Shown: positions 8,297 through 18,041, counted from the first letter of the stretch. The stretch: DNA of 64,000 bases from UBA1858 sp965262455 (GCA_965262455.1 CBDHFH010000008.1:1364001-1428000), one strand, 5' to 3'. Notes: generated by a model not told the origin, from the sequence alone. Numbers and translations: made by a program.

Positions 8297-9367
8297 CTAG
8301 GCTGACCGAATCAACTCAGCCAACCGCTCTACTGCTTCAATCGGTGTGCCGTTATACATACTCGCACGTACTCCACCTGCATAGCGATGACCATGCAATC
8401 CAATCAACCCCTCTTGATCTGCAGCGTTAATTAATCGCTCGATCACATCAGCGTCAGCAGAATTAAACACAACATTTATTGAAGAACGATTCTTTGTACA
8501 AACATTGTTGTCTAACTGTGGATGACTATCGATAGCATCATATAACAGAGAAGCTCTAAGCTTGGCTTGATCTAACATAGCACTCACTCCACCTTGCTCG
8601 GTTACCCACTGCAACATCAACATTGCAACATAACATGCAAACACAGGTACAGTATTCACAATCGAATTATGCTCAACATGCAAATCATAACGCAGTAATT
8701 CGGGCGTAGTGGGAGAACACATGTCAAGCAAGTCATCTCGCACTATCACCACTGACAAGCCAGCAATACCTAATGACTTCTGAGTGGCGGCGTAAATCAG
8801 GTCAAATTCATTAACATTGATATCCTGCATCAGTAAACAGGAGGTCAAATCAGCAACGACGGGGATATCCATTTGACCAACACCAACAAATTCAACACCA
8901 CTGATCGTTTCATTGGGCGTCACATGCAGATAGGCTGAATCAACATCTAACTGCCACTGTGATGAATTTAAACAACATATCTCATCACTGTCGTTTACCA
9001 GCCCCTGAACATAGTTTACATCTAAATATTTTTCAGCAAGCGCGCCTGCTTTACGTGACCAAAAACCTGTATCCAAATAACAGGCATGTGTATGCTTGCC
9101 TTTGATATTCAAAGGAACAGCATCAAATTGAAAAGTAGCGCCTCCTGCCATGAATATTATTTGATAATTACTGGGTATAGAATAAAGCGCACGTAATAAC
9201 GCCCGCGCTTGATCTAGAATATTTGCAAAGTGGTCTGAACGATGGCTTAGCTCTAATATTGAGACTCGGGCATCTTTGTACTGAATAATATCGTTTTGAA
9301 TTTGTCGCTTAACTTGTTCTGGTAATGCAGCGGGGCCCGCCCCAAAATAATGTTTAATAGCATTCAC
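8297..9367 (-). CDS. serC: Phosphoserine aminotransferase SerC
   Basis: This 356-residue class V aminotransferase converts 3-phosphohydroxypyruvate to phosphoserine in serine synthesis and also serves pyridoxal phosphate synthesis. It begins with YFGAGPAALP (SerC signature at the N-terminus) and has SILELSHRS, FMAGGATFQFDAVPLN, and the PLP-binding lysine in YAATQKSLGIAGL (about residue 200). The start codon is GTG at 9367; no in-frame ATG nearby gives a complete domain. It lies 40 bp downstream of gyrA on the same strand. In Pseudomonas pheA and aroA follow serC; here the exopolysaccharide locus follows instead. Confidence 0.95.
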   Translation of the reverse strand: MNAIKHYFGAGPAALPEQVKRQIQNDIIQYKDARVSILELSHRSDHFANILDQARALLRALYSIPSNYQIIFMAGGATFQFDAVPLNIKGKHTHACYLDTGFWSRKAGALAEKYLDVNYVQGLVNDSDEICCLNSSQWQLDVDSAYLHVTPNETISGVEFVGVGQMDIPVVADLTSCLLMQDINVNEFDLIYAATQKSLGIAGLSVVIVRDDLLDMCSPTTPELLRYDLHVEHNSIVNTVPVFACYVAMLMLQWVTEQGGVSAMLDQAKLRASLLYDAIDSHPQLDNNVCTKNRSSINVVFNSADADVIERLINAADQEGLIGLHGHRYAGGVRASMYNGTPIEAVERLAELIRSA

Positions 9368-9407
9368 AAATAAATTTAGTTAGCGGTAGTTCTTGTGAGT
9401 TTTTATA

Positions 9408-12005
9408 TTAATGCAGCGTCTGATCGCCTTCGCCATCCGACTGAAGAGCAGCATCTGTGTCAGACAGTGATTCTATAGCTTCGACTTCAGTCAGCTGTTC
9501 GCCATCACTTAGACGAATTAACGTAACCCCTTGAGTATTTCGCCCCATTGACGAAATATCTTTAACTTGTGTTCGCACTAATGTTCCACGATCAGTGATT
9601 AACATGGTTTCATCAGACTCTGACACTAATACCGCGCCGACCACTTGACCATTGCGCCCCTTGGTTTGAATTGCAATAACACCTTGACCACCACGCTTCT
9701 GAATTGGGAAGTCATCAACAGGGGTGCGTTTTCCATAGCCATGTTGGGTGCCAATCAATATATGCCGATCAACACTGCCAGGGTCAATCGAAATAAGCGA
9801 AATCACACTATCCTGTGCATCTATTTTAATTCCACGCACGCCAGTTGCTGTTCTACCCATTGGCCGCACATCGTTTTCATGGAAGCGCACAGACTTGCCA
9901 GTGCTCGCGACCAAGATAATATCGTGTTCACTACTTGTGATCTCTACACCAATAAGATGATCATTTTCACGCAATTCAAGTGCAATAATGCCACTCGCAC
10001 GAGGACGTGAAAAATCTTTTAATGAAGTTTTCTTCACCGTGCCCTGGCTTGTTGCCATAAACACATAGGCCTCTTGAGTGAAATCTTTAACGGGTAATAT
10101 TGCATTAATACGCTCACCTTCCTGTAGCGGCAGCAAGTTCACGATTGGCTTACCGCGAGAAGTGCGGCCCGATTGCGGCAGCTCATACACTTTCAACCAG
10201 TAAACTTTACCAAGACTTGAAAAACATAGGATAGTGTCATGTGTATTTGCGACAAATAAGTTATCGACAAAATCTTCTTCTTTCACCGATGTTGCTGCTT
10301 TACCGCGGCCACCACGTCGTTGTGCCTGATAGACATCTAATGGTTGAGCTTTGGCATAACCAGCGTGCGAAAGCGTGACCACAACTTCTTCCTCTTGGAT
10401 CAAGTCTTCAATAGTTAAATCAACCTGGGTGGTTGTTATCTCGGTTTTTCTATCATCGCCGTACTTTTCTTTGACTTCATTAAGTTCTTCACGAATGACT
10501 TGCATAAGTCGATCAGGGCTCTCAAGAATAGCAAGCAAATCTGCAATCAATTCCAGTAGCTCACTATAATCTTTAACGATCTTTTCTTGCTCCAAGCCGG
10601 TTAGACGATGCAAACGCAAGTCCAGTATGGCTTGGGCTTGCACTTCAGATAAATAATATTTGCCATCACGCAAACCAAACTGATCGCCCAATTCATCTGG
10701 ACGTGAAGATTGCGCACCTGCTTTGTCGAGCATGCCCGTCACCGCGCCTGGTGCCCAACCTCTACTTATAAGGGATGCTTTAGCATCTGCAGGAGTGTTT
10801 GATGCTTTGATGAGTTCAATAACTTCATCAATATTTGCTAAAGCGACGGCTTGACCTTCTAGAATATGCGCCTTGTCACGCGCTTTCTTTAATTCAAACA
10901 TGGTGCGTCGTGTGACGACATCACGACGATGACGCAAGAAGGCTTGGATAATCTGCTTAAGATTGAGCAGTCTTGGTTGGCCATCTACCAGTGCAACCAT
11001 GTTAATACCAAATACCGTCTGCATTTGTGTATGTTGGTATAAATTATTTAATATCACTTCACTGACTTCACCGCGTCGTAATTCAATAACAATACGCATG
11101 CCATCTTTATCAGATTCGTCACGCAGTCCACCTGGCGCGATGCCCTCCAGGCGTTTTTCTTTAACTAAGTCAGCAATCTTTTCAATAAGTCGTGCTTTGT
11201 TTACTTGATAAGGCAGCTCAGTAACAACGATTGTTTCGCGGTTATTCTTTTCATCTGTTTCTATATGACTACGTGCGCGCATATAGATTTTTCCACGCCC
11301 TGTTTGGTAGGCATCCACGATGCCTTTCTTGCCATTAATAATGCCTGCTGTTGGGAAGTCAGGCCCAGGCACTAACTCCATCATGTCTAGAATTGATATT
11401 TCCGGATTCTCGATCATGGCGATACAGGCATTGACAATTTCAGATAAATTATGCGGGGGAATATTCGTCGCCATGCCCACCGCGATACCGGAAGAACCAT
11501 TAATTAATAGATTAGGTATACGCGATGGCAGGACCGAAGGTTCTTGCTCGGTCTCATCATAGTTGGGAATGAAATCAACTGTATCTTTATCAAGATCAGA
11601 TAATACTTCGTGTGCAATCTTGGACATGCGCACTTCGGTGTAACGCATGGCAGCTGGCGAATCACCATCAACGGAACCAAAGTTACCTTGCCCATCGACT
11701 AATAAATATCGCATTGAGAAGTCCTGCGCCATTCTTACGATGGTGTCATAGACTGCGGTATCACCATGCGGGTGATATTTACCTATGACATCACCCACCA
11801 CGCGCGCCGATTTTTTATAAGGCTTATTCCAATCGTTATTTAATTCGTACATGGCATATAAGGCACGCCGATGCACTGGTTTGAGGCCATCCCTGACATC
11901 AGGTAATGCTCGCCCCACAATAACGCTCATAGCGTAGTCCAAGTAGGACTTACGCATTTCGTCTTCTAAATTTACAGAGGATATTTCTTTAGCGATTGAA
12001 GCCAT
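9408..12005 (-). CDS. gyrA: DNA gyrase subunit A
   Basis: This 865-residue type IIA topoisomerase subunit breaks and rejoins DNA to introduce negative supercoils together with GyrB. The N-terminus (EDEMRKSYLDYAMSVIVGRALPDVRDG) is typical. The quinolone-resistance region reads HPHGDTAVYDTIV, with Thr at the position of E. coli Ser83, as in pseudomonads, and Asp at position 87. The catalytic tyrosine lies in AAMRYTEVR (near 122). The C-terminal beta-pinwheel domain contains the GyrA box as QRRGGRG, which supports gyrase and not topoisomerase IV. The acidic tail is short. The gene sits between mtnA and serC, the pseudomonad order. Confidence 0.98.
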   Translation of the reverse strand: MASIAKEISSVNLEDEMRKSYLDYAMSVIVGRALPDVRDGLKPVHRRALYAMYELNNDWNKPYKKSARVVGDVIGKYHPHGDTAVYDTIVRMAQDFSMRYLLVDGQGNFGSVDGDSPAAMRYTEVRMSKIAHEVLSDLDKDTVDFIPNYDETEQEPSVLPSRIPNLLINGSSGIAVGMATNIPPHNLSEIVNACIAMIENPEISILDMMELVPGPDFPTAGIINGKKGIVDAYQTGRGKIYMRARSHIETDEKNNRETIVVTELPYQVNKARLIEKIADLVKEKRLEGIAPGGLRDESDKDGMRIVIELRRGEVSEVILNNLYQHTQMQTVFGINMVALVDGQPRLLNLKQIIQAFLRHRRDVVTRRTMFELKKARDKAHILEGQAVALANIDEVIELIKASNTPADAKASLISRGWAPGAVTGMLDKAGAQSSRPDELGDQFGLRDGKYYLSEVQAQAILDLRLHRLTGLEQEKIVKDYSELLELIADLLAILESPDRLMQVIREELNEVKEKYGDDRKTEITTTQVDLTIEDLIQEEEVVVTLSHAGYAKAQPLDVYQAQRRGGRGKAATSVKEEDFVDNLFVANTHDTILCFSSLGKVYWLKVYELPQSGRTSRGKPIVNLLPLQEGERINAILPVKDFTQEAYVFMATSQGTVKKTSLKDFSRPRASGIIALELRENDHLIGVEITSSEHDIILVASTGKSVRFHENDVRPMGRTATGVRGIKIDAQDSVISLISIDPGSVDRHILIGTQHGYGKRTPVDDFPIQKRGGQGVIAIQTKGRNGQVVGAVLVSESDETMLITDRGTLVRTQVKDISSMGRNTQGVTLIRLSDGEQLTEVEAIESLSDTDAALQSDGEGDQTLH

Positions 12006-12150
12006 TAAATCTAATCAGAGGGATTAAGTACGTGTTAGAACGGAATATTGTACCATACCTTTTCCCCTCAAAAGTAAATCTATAAAAACCTAAATTGGCG
12101 AAATAAGGCTGTGATAAAGGCATTAGCCTGTTTGAAGACATCAAACTCGA

Positions 12151-13215
12151 CTATTTTGTGCGCGGCTTGGCGAACAATTGAGCAATCTTTTCTTGACTGG
12201 GCTTTTCTATCACACCTTGCTCTGTCACGAGCACATCAACCAGTGCTGCCGGCGTGACATCAAACACAGGATTCCATACATTGACGCCTGCGCTGGCAAT
12301 AGATTTATCTGCCACATGAGTCACCTCATGGCTTGCGCGTTGTTCAATGGTGATGTCATCACCAGACGCAGAATCAAGATCAATAGTGCTAGTGGGGGCC
12401 ACCACCATAAATTTCTTGCCGGCATGTTTTGCTAATGCGGCTAATCCATATGTTCCAATTTTATTGGCCACATCGCCATTTGCTGCCACTCGATCAGCAC
12501 CTACAATAATCCACTCAACGTCATGGACGTACAATGCACTGGCCGCCGCGGCATCACAAATCAGACTTACCGGAATCTTCTCCTGCAGTAATTCCCAGGC
12601 AGTTAAACGCGCGCCTTGAAACCAAGGACGTGTTTCATTAGCAAACACAGTGTTAATTTTACCTTGAGAAAATGCGGTACGTATGACACCTAACGCAGTG
12701 CCATAGCCGCCTGTGGCTAACGCACCTGCATTGCAATGCGTCATCACATTTACATTTTGACCTATGTATTGCGCACCAAGCTCACCCATCGCATTGTTGG
12801 CAGCGATATCTTCTTGATGAATTTTTATTGCTTCTGCCTCGAGTGCTTGCAGCAGATTTTGCGTACAATTATTCATACATGTTTGCATTCGTTCGATGGC
12901 CCAGATTAGATTTACCGCTGTTGGCCTCGCCGCAGCTAACATTTGCATATCCGCTTCGATACCAGCAGATAGTTGCTGTAATGTTTGTTGTTGATTCTGG
13001 ATTGTATGATTCATCGCAGATAACACGATCGCATAGGCCGCAGTGATTCCTATGGCGGGCGCACCTCGCACAACCATCTGTTTAATTGCATCACTTGCTT
13101 CACTGGCATCATGAATCTGAAGAAACTCAATGCTATTGGGCAAACAGCGTTGATCAAGTAATGTAAGTTGACCCTGTTGCCACTCAATGGCTCTATTCGG
13201 TAATGTTTTTTCCAT
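12151..13215 (-). CDS. mtnA: S-methyl-5-thioribose-1-phosphate isomerase
   Basis: This enzyme (354 aa from the chosen start) isomerises methylthioribose-1-phosphate to methylthioribulose-1-phosphate in methionine salvage. Seen motifs are the RGAPAIG segment (about 50-56), THCNAGALATGGYGTA with the catalytic cysteine (about 160), and the IVGADRVAANGD segment with the catalytic aspartate. I prefer the ATG at 13215 (MEKTLPNRAIEW) because family members begin there. A frame from 13290 would overlap the divergent deaminase start. The neighbouring mtaD acts upstream in the same salvage route. Gene order with gyrA matches Pseudomonas. Confidence 0.94.
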   Translation of the reverse strand: MEKTLPNRAIEWQQGQLTLLDQRCLPNSIEFLQIHDASEASDAIKQMVVRGAPAIGITAAYAIVLSAMNHTIQNQQQTLQQLSAGIEADMQMLAAARPTAVNLIWAIERMQTCMNNCTQNLLQALEAEAIKIHQEDIAANNAMGELGAQYIGQNVNVMTHCNAGALATGGYGTALGVIRTAFSQGKINTVFANETRPWFQGARLTAWELLQEKIPVSLICDAAAASALYVHDVEWIIVGADRVAANGDVANKIGTYGLAALAKHAGKKFMVVAPTSTIDLDSASGDDITIEQRASHEVTHVADKSIASAGVNVWNPVFDVTPAALVDVLVTEQGVIEKPSQEKIAQLFAKPRTK

Positions 13216-13275
13216 GTCGATGTCACTTCTATGTAGTACTTGTCCTGAGCCAGCTAGACAGTGTAAGTTAAACTC

Positions 13276-14592
13276 ATGCGCACTATCCAAAGCCTTTTAT
13301 CCGCAAAGCATATTGTCACCGTTGATAGTAAAAACACTGTGCTTAACGATCACTCAATCGCGATTGATAATGGTCGCATTGTGGATATTATTCCCACTCA
13401 ACAAGCGCTCTCAATGTATACAAGTAATTCACACATTGAGTATCCGCAACACATTCTAATGCCCGGTTTAATTAATGCCCATACCCATGCGGCAATGTCT
13501 TTGCTGCGCGGTATCGCAAGCGATATTCCTTTAATGGAATGGTTGCAAAAGCATATTTGGCCAATTGAACAAAAATGGGCAGACGAACATTTTGTTCAGG
13601 ATGGCAGTGAACTTGCCATAGCCGAAATGCTACGTGGTGGCACAACATGCTTTAGTGATATGTATTTCTTCCCTGAAGTCACCGCTCGGGTTGCGTCAAC
13701 CATTGGTATACGCGCTGTGATTGGAATGATTGCGCTTGAATTTCCTACACGCTATGCGGCTAGCCCGGACGAGTATATTTCTAAAGGCTTGGCCTTGTTT
13801 GATGAGTACAAAACAGACCCCTTGATTCGCAATATATTTGCACCTCATGCACCCTATACCGTATCTGACTCCACACTCAGCAAAATCAATAGTTATGCAA
13901 ATGAGCTTGACTTGCCTATCCATATGCATATTCACGAAACGCAATCTGAAATCGATAACAGCTTAAAAGAGTTTGGTGCAAGGCCCCTTGAGCGACTTGA
14001 TCAACTTGGAATAGTGAATCCAAATTTATTAGCCGTGCATATGACTCAATTGACTGAGCAAGAAATTGATCATATAGCCAATGCCGGCGTGAATGTTATC
14101 CACTGTCCAGAATCCAATTTAAAACTGGCCAGCGGATTTTGCCCGACCCAGTCATTAATCGAACATAATGCCAGAGTACTTATTGGCACGGATAGTTGTG
14201 CCAGTAATGATGATCTCGATATGTTTTCAGAAATGCGCACTGCAGCTTTATTGGCCAAGGGTGTCAGTCAACAAGCCACCGCATTCTCTGCACAACAGGC
14301 TATTCAGGCATGTACGATTGAAGCTGCACGTGCATTGAGATTGGATGAAGATATCGGTTCATTAGAAATAGGTAAATCCGCTGATATAATAACCATCGCT
14401 TGCAATAATATTGAAGCGCAACCGTTATATGATATTTACAGTCACCTTGTATATTGTACAGAGAGAAGTCGCGTGAGCGATGTGTTTATCGCAGGCCGGC
14501 AACTACTACGCGATCGCTCTTTAACAACAATCAGTGAAGATGACATTCTTGCTAAAGCAAAAGTATGGGCGCAAAAAATCTCCAACGCGTAA
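13276..14592 (+). CDS. mtaD: 5-methylthioadenosine/S-adenosylhomocysteine deaminase (TRZ/ATZ amidohydrolase)
   Basis: This 438-residue metal-dependent amidohydrolase has the zinc ligands visible in NAHTHAAMSLLRG (about 67-79), HIHETQSE (about 220-227), a later His in LLAVHMTQL, and the aspartate in LIGTDSCASNDDLDMFSE. In Pseudomonas the orthologue deaminates methylthioadenosine to methylthioinosine, which a phosphorylase then splits to the MtnA substrate. The divergent mtnA start is only 60 bp away, so the two genes share one short control region. Downstream ubiG follows closely on the same strand. Substrate assignment is from family and context. Confidence 0.9.
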   Translation: MRTIQSLLSAKHIVTVDSKNTVLNDHSIAIDNGRIVDIIPTQQALSMYTSNSHIEYPQHILMPGLINAHTHAAMSLLRGIASDIPLMEWLQKHIWPIEQKWADEHFVQDGSELAIAEMLRGGTTCFSDMYFFPEVTARVASTIGIRAVIGMIALEFPTRYAASPDEYISKGLALFDEYKTDPLIRNIFAPHAPYTVSDSTLSKINSYANELDLPIHMHIHETQSEIDNSLKEFGARPLERLDQLGIVNPNLLAVHMTQLTEQEIDHIANAGVNVIHCPESNLKLASGFCPTQSLIEHNARVLIGTDSCASNDDLDMFSEMRTAALLAKGVSQQATAFSAQQAIQACTIEAARALRLDEDIGSLEIGKSADIITIACNNIEAQPLYDIYSHLVYCTERSRVSDVFIAGRQLLRDRSLTTISEDDILAKAKVWAQKISNA

Positions 14593-14608
14593 TTAATACA
14601 GGATGCAA

Positions 14609-15325
14609 ATGAGCACCAATACCAACGTCGATCCAGAAGAGATTGCAAAATTTGAAGACCTCGCTTATCGCTGGTGGGATAAAGACAGCGAATTTAAACC
14701 ATTGCATGACATCAATCCACTGCGCTTAAATTTTATTAATGAACGCGCAGAATTACATGGTAAAAAAGTATTGGATGTCGGCTGTGGCGGCGGCATTCTA
14801 ACTGAAAGCATGGCGGCAAAGGGGGCTAGTGTGAAAGGCATTGACCTGGGCAAAGCACCACTATCGGTTGCACAATTGCATGCCAAAGAAAATGCTTACG
14901 ATATAAATTATGAAATGATCTCTGCTGAAGAGATCGCACAACGTGAAGCCGAGCACTATGATGTAGTGACATGTTTGGAAATGCTAGAGCACGTGCCTGA
15001 CCCAGAGAGCATTGTCAGATCATGTACTCAACTAGTTAAACCCGGCGGGCACGTATTTTTCTCGACGATAAATAAAAATCCAAAAGCTTATATGTTTGCA
15101 ATAATTGGCGCCGAATATGTGCTCAACTTACTCCCCAAGGGCACACATGAATACAGTAAATTTATTCGCCCATCTCAACTAGATCGTTGGTGTCGTCAGA
15201 ATCGTCTGACATCCAAAGAAATCACTGGCATGAGTTATAACCCAGTCACTCAGCATTATTGGTTAAACAGCGATGTCAGCGTGAATTATCTACTACACTG
15301 CCAAAAACCTGCACGGTCATCATGA
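14609..15325 (+). CDS. ubiG: Ubiquinone biosynthesis O-methyltransferase UbiG
   Basis: This SAM-dependent methyltransferase performs the two O-methylations of ubiquinone synthesis. The product (238 aa) has EEIAKFEDLAYRWWD near the N-terminus and motif I VLDVGCGGGILTESMA (about 50-65). It also has DVVTCLEMLEHVPDP (about 115-129), and the C-terminal TLLPKGTHEYSKF-like segment (here LLPKGTHEYSKFI) typical of UbiG. Two ATG codons lie close together (14603 and 14609); the second has AGGA at good spacing. The stop overlaps the start of mupP (ATGA), indicating translational coupling. Confidence 0.95.
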   Translation: MSTNTNVDPEEIAKFEDLAYRWWDKDSEFKPLHDINPLRLNFINERAELHGKKVLDVGCGGGILTESMAAKGASVKGIDLGKAPLSVAQLHAKENAYDINYEMISAEEIAQREAEHYDVVTCLEMLEHVPDPESIVRSCTQLVKPGGHVFFSTINKNPKAYMFAIIGAEYVLNLLPKGTHEYSKFIRPSQLDRWCRQNRLTSKEITGMSYNPVTQHYWLNSDVSVNYLLHCQKPARSS

Positions 15326-16002
15326 ACAAACCCGCGATCCATGCGGTGCTATTTGACTTGGATGGTACATTACTAGATACCGCACCTGACTTAGTGCTCG
15401 CACTAAACAATTTACTGAAAAGTTATAACAAGAAAAGCGTACCAGTCAGTGCTGCTCGCAATATTGTGTCACAAGGCAGTGTTGCTCTGACACGCTTTGG
15501 TTTTCCTGAAGTCACTGATGATGAAGAATTTGAGTTATTGCGCAAACAGTTTCTTCAACATTACCTGAATGCAGTATGTGTCGATACTAAATTCTTTCCA
15601 GGCATGGAAGAGTTACTCAGCATCATTGAAGCACGCGACATACCATGGGGCATTGTAACCAATAAACCTTCCGCCATGACCGACCCGCTCATCGAAGAAT
15701 TATCTTTAACACAACGTGCTAAGTGCGTCATTAGTGGTGATACATTAAAGGTACGCAAACCGCACCCGGAACCATTATTGCTCGCCAGTGAAATTATTGG
15801 CTTGTCTCCTACTCACACAATTTACCTGGGCGATGATCCACGCGATGTTTATGCGGGCAATGAAGCAGGCATGTATACTTGCATCGCAGGCTACGGGTAT
15901 ATCGAAAACGATATCGACACGAATCAGTGGGGCGCTGACTTTACTATACACCACCCATCTGAATTACTGGATCACATTGTATTAAATGCAGCAAACAATT
16001 AA
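15322..16002 (+). CDS. mupP: HAD-family phosphatase, probably N-acetylmuramic acid 6-phosphate phosphatase MupP
   Basis: This 226-residue HAD hydrolase has the nucleophile motif FDLDGTLLDTAPDL (about 11-24), motif II in VTNKPS, and motif IV in YLGDDPRDVYAGNEAGM. General family members are phosphoglycolate phosphatases (Gph). The position directly after ubiG and before a yciK-type gene is that of MupP in Pseudomonas, which acts in peptidoglycan-sugar recycling, so I favour MupP. The start overlaps the ubiG stop by the ATGA arrangement. Its own 3' end overlaps rmuC by 17 bp. Gph remains the alternative. Confidence 0.8.
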   Translation: MNKPAIHAVLFDLDGTLLDTAPDLVLALNNLLKSYNKKSVPVSAARNIVSQGSVALTRFGFPEVTDDEEFELLRKQFLQHYLNAVCVDTKFFPGMEELLSIIEARDIPWGIVTNKPSAMTDPLIEELSLTQRAKCVISGDTLKVRKPHPEPLLLASEIIGLSPTHTIYLGDDPRDVYAGNEAGMYTCIAGYGYIENDIDTNQWGADFTIHHPSELLDHIVLNAANN

Positions 16003-17296
16003 CTGGGAACTTGAACTCACTTGGCAACTCGGCGTTGCTCTGGGCGTTGCAATATTAATAGGCGCACTAGTCGCTTATTTAATTACTCGCGCACGCATGG
16101 ATAAACATATCCAGCGATTACAAGATAAAAACAATTCGCTACATACTGAATTGCAAATTGAACACGCACAAAGCTTAGAAAAAATTCAAGCCTTGAAAGA
16201 ATCTCGTGAACAATTAAAAGATAGTTTCAGCGCATTATCCAAGCATGCCTTGGATGCAAATAACGAATCCTTTTTACAGCTAGCCCAGCAAAAACTTGGC
16301 TTATTCGAAACACGCGCTCAGGCCAACCTCAAGGAGAAAGAAAAAGCCATCGAGACCTTATTAAAACCAATGACAGATGCGCTCAATAAAACTGAAAAAC
16401 AAATTAACGAAATAGAAAAAGAAAGAAAACAAGCTTATGGCTCTATCACAGAACAGTTGAAATTAGTCACAGAAGCACAACACGGCTTGCAATCGGAGAC
16501 CGAGCAACTAGTGCGCGCATTACGCAGGCCCGAAGTGCGCGGCCAATGGGGCGAGTTAACCCTAAAACGTCTGGCAGAATTAGCCGGTATGGTGAATCAC
16601 TGTGACTTTGAAGAACAAATACATACAGATGTCGATGACGGCAAAAATATGCGCCCCGATATGATAGTTCGCATGCCTGAAAAACGAGAATTAATTGTTG
16701 ACGCAAAAACGCCACTCGATGCGTACCTCAGTGCAATTCAATCATCCTCTCAACAAGAACAAGAAGCCTATCTCAAACATCATGCACGCAAAGTGCGTGA
16801 GCGCATGAAAGAATTGGCCAGCAAAGCTTACTGGTCCCAATTCAAGCAATCGCCTGACTTTGTTATTTTATTCATCCCTGGCGAACAATTTTTAACGAGT
16901 GCCCTTGATCATGACGACAAGTTATTAGAGGACGCATTTGCAAATCGGGTAATTTTAGCCACACCGACCACGCTAGTTGCTCTGCTAAGGTCGGTTGCTT
17001 ATGGATGGCAACAAGCATCAATATCAGAAAATGCAGAGAAAGTACGCGATTTGGCACAAGATCTTTACAAACGGCTTTATACATTCTGCTCGCATTTGCA
17101 ACGCGTTGGTAAACACCTTGATGATAGTGTTGAGCATTACAATAAAGCGATTGGCTCATTAGATCGACAAGTATTACCGGGCGCACGCAAATTTACTGAG
17201 CTTGGTGTGCAAGCAAAAGAAGAATTACCACTAATAGATGAAATTGAAAAAAGAACACGCGAAATTCCACCAATTAAACAAGACAAACATGGATAG
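15986..17296 (+). CDS. rmuC: DNA recombination protein RmuC
   Basis: This 436-residue protein has one N-terminal membrane helix (about 15-35) and an extended coiled coil (about 40-165). The conserved RmuC nuclease-like domain follows: RRPEVRGQWGELTLKRLAELAGM near 175-197, RPDMIVRMPE, IVDAKTPLDAYL, FVILFIPGEQFL. RmuC limits inversions between short inverted repeats by an unclear mechanism. It starts inside the end of mupP (17 bp overlap), and its stop overlaps the yciK start by 8 bp, so the whole mtaD-ubiG-mupP-rmuC-yciK run is probably one transcript. Confidence 0.93.
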   Translation: MQQTINWELELTWQLGVALGVAILIGALVAYLITRARMDKHIQRLQDKNNSLHTELQIEHAQSLEKIQALKESREQLKDSFSALSKHALDANNESFLQLAQQKLGLFETRAQANLKEKEKAIETLLKPMTDALNKTEKQINEIEKERKQAYGSITEQLKLVTEAQHGLQSETEQLVRALRRPEVRGQWGELTLKRLAELAGMVNHCDFEEQIHTDVDDGKNMRPDMIVRMPEKRELIVDAKTPLDAYLSAIQSSSQQEQEAYLKHHARKVRERMKELASKAYWSQFKQSPDFVILFIPGEQFLTSALDHDDKLLEDAFANRVILATPTTLVALLRSVAYGWQQASISENAEKVRDLAQDLYKRLYTFCSHLQRVGKHLDDSVEHYNKAIGSLDRQVLPGARKFTELGVQAKEELPLIDEIEKRTREIPPIKQDKHG

Positions 17297-18029
17297 TCAG
17301 TTAAACGAGTTCCAACCGTCTGAAGATTATTTAAAAGACCGCATCATTCTAATCACTGGCGCCAGTCGCGGAATCGGCAAAGCCGTCGCACTCGAATGCG
17401 CCAGACTCGGCGCCACGGTCTTACTCATCGCCAAAGACTTAAAACGCTTAGAACAAACCTATGATGACATACTTGCACTAGGCGCCCCTCAACCTGCCAT
17501 TTTGAACATGGACCTTGAATCTGCCGGTGCCGAAGACTACCAAACAGTTGCCAACTCTATCGCCCAAGAGTACGGCAGACTGGATGGCTTGTTAAATAAT
17601 GCTGGACGTGTAGGTGGCTTAACCCCATTACAAAATGTAGATCTGCAGAACTGGTCCAAACTCATCACATTACATTTGCATGCGCCGTTATTACTGATTC
17701 GTGCTTGCATTCCTTTATTAAGAAACAGTGATGACCCGGCAATTTTATTTACCATAGATCAAGCTAATCGTGCTTATTGGGGTGCGTACGGCGTCAGTAA
17801 ATATGGGCAAATAGGCTTGCTAAATATTCTTGCCGATGAACTAGATGGCGACAAAAAAATACGTGTTAATGGTATCCATCCTGGCATCGTTCGAACAGAC
17901 TTACGTACACATAATTACCCTGGGATAAACCCAAGTGAATTTCCTCCACCTGAATCTGTCACAGCACCTTTTATTTATTTTCTAGGCAGTGATAGTAAAA
18001 ACATTACCAACCAAATATATAAAATTTAA
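17289..18029 (+). CDS. yciK: YciK-type short-chain dehydrogenase/reductase
   Basis: This 246-residue classical SDR has the NAD(P) motif LITGASRGIGKAVALECA (about 20-37), NNAGRVGG, and a catalytic stretch with YGVSKYGQIGL (YxxxK). The N-terminal sequence EDYLKDRIILITGASRGIG matches YciK-like proteins of gammaproteobacteria, whose substrate is unknown. The ATG at 17289 overlaps the rmuC stop. In the expected serine position of the SDR triad I see TIDQANRAYWGAYG, that is, the usual Ser appears replaced, which may mean altered catalysis. A terminator follows 12 bp after the stop. Confidence 0.87.
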   Translation: MDSQLNEFQPSEDYLKDRIILITGASRGIGKAVALECARLGATVLLIAKDLKRLEQTYDDILALGAPQPAILNMDLESAGAEDYQTVANSIAQEYGRLDGLLNNAGRVGGLTPLQNVDLQNWSKLITLHLHAPLLLIRACIPLLRNSDDPAILFTIDQANRAYWGAYGVSKYGQIGLLNILADELDGDKKIRVNGIHPGIVRTDLRTHNYPGINPSEFPPPESVTAPFIYFLGSDSKNITNQIYKI

Positions 18030-18041
18030 CTTGCTAGCCAT

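Noticed and set aside
7828..8430. A 200-codon open frame overlapping the epimerase in another frame
   Set aside because: It lies fully over a recognisable epimerase and runs past its end; its product has no domain-like character.
9645..10010. A 121-codon open frame antisense to gyrA
   Set aside because: GyrA coding is certain here and the frame has no recognisable product.
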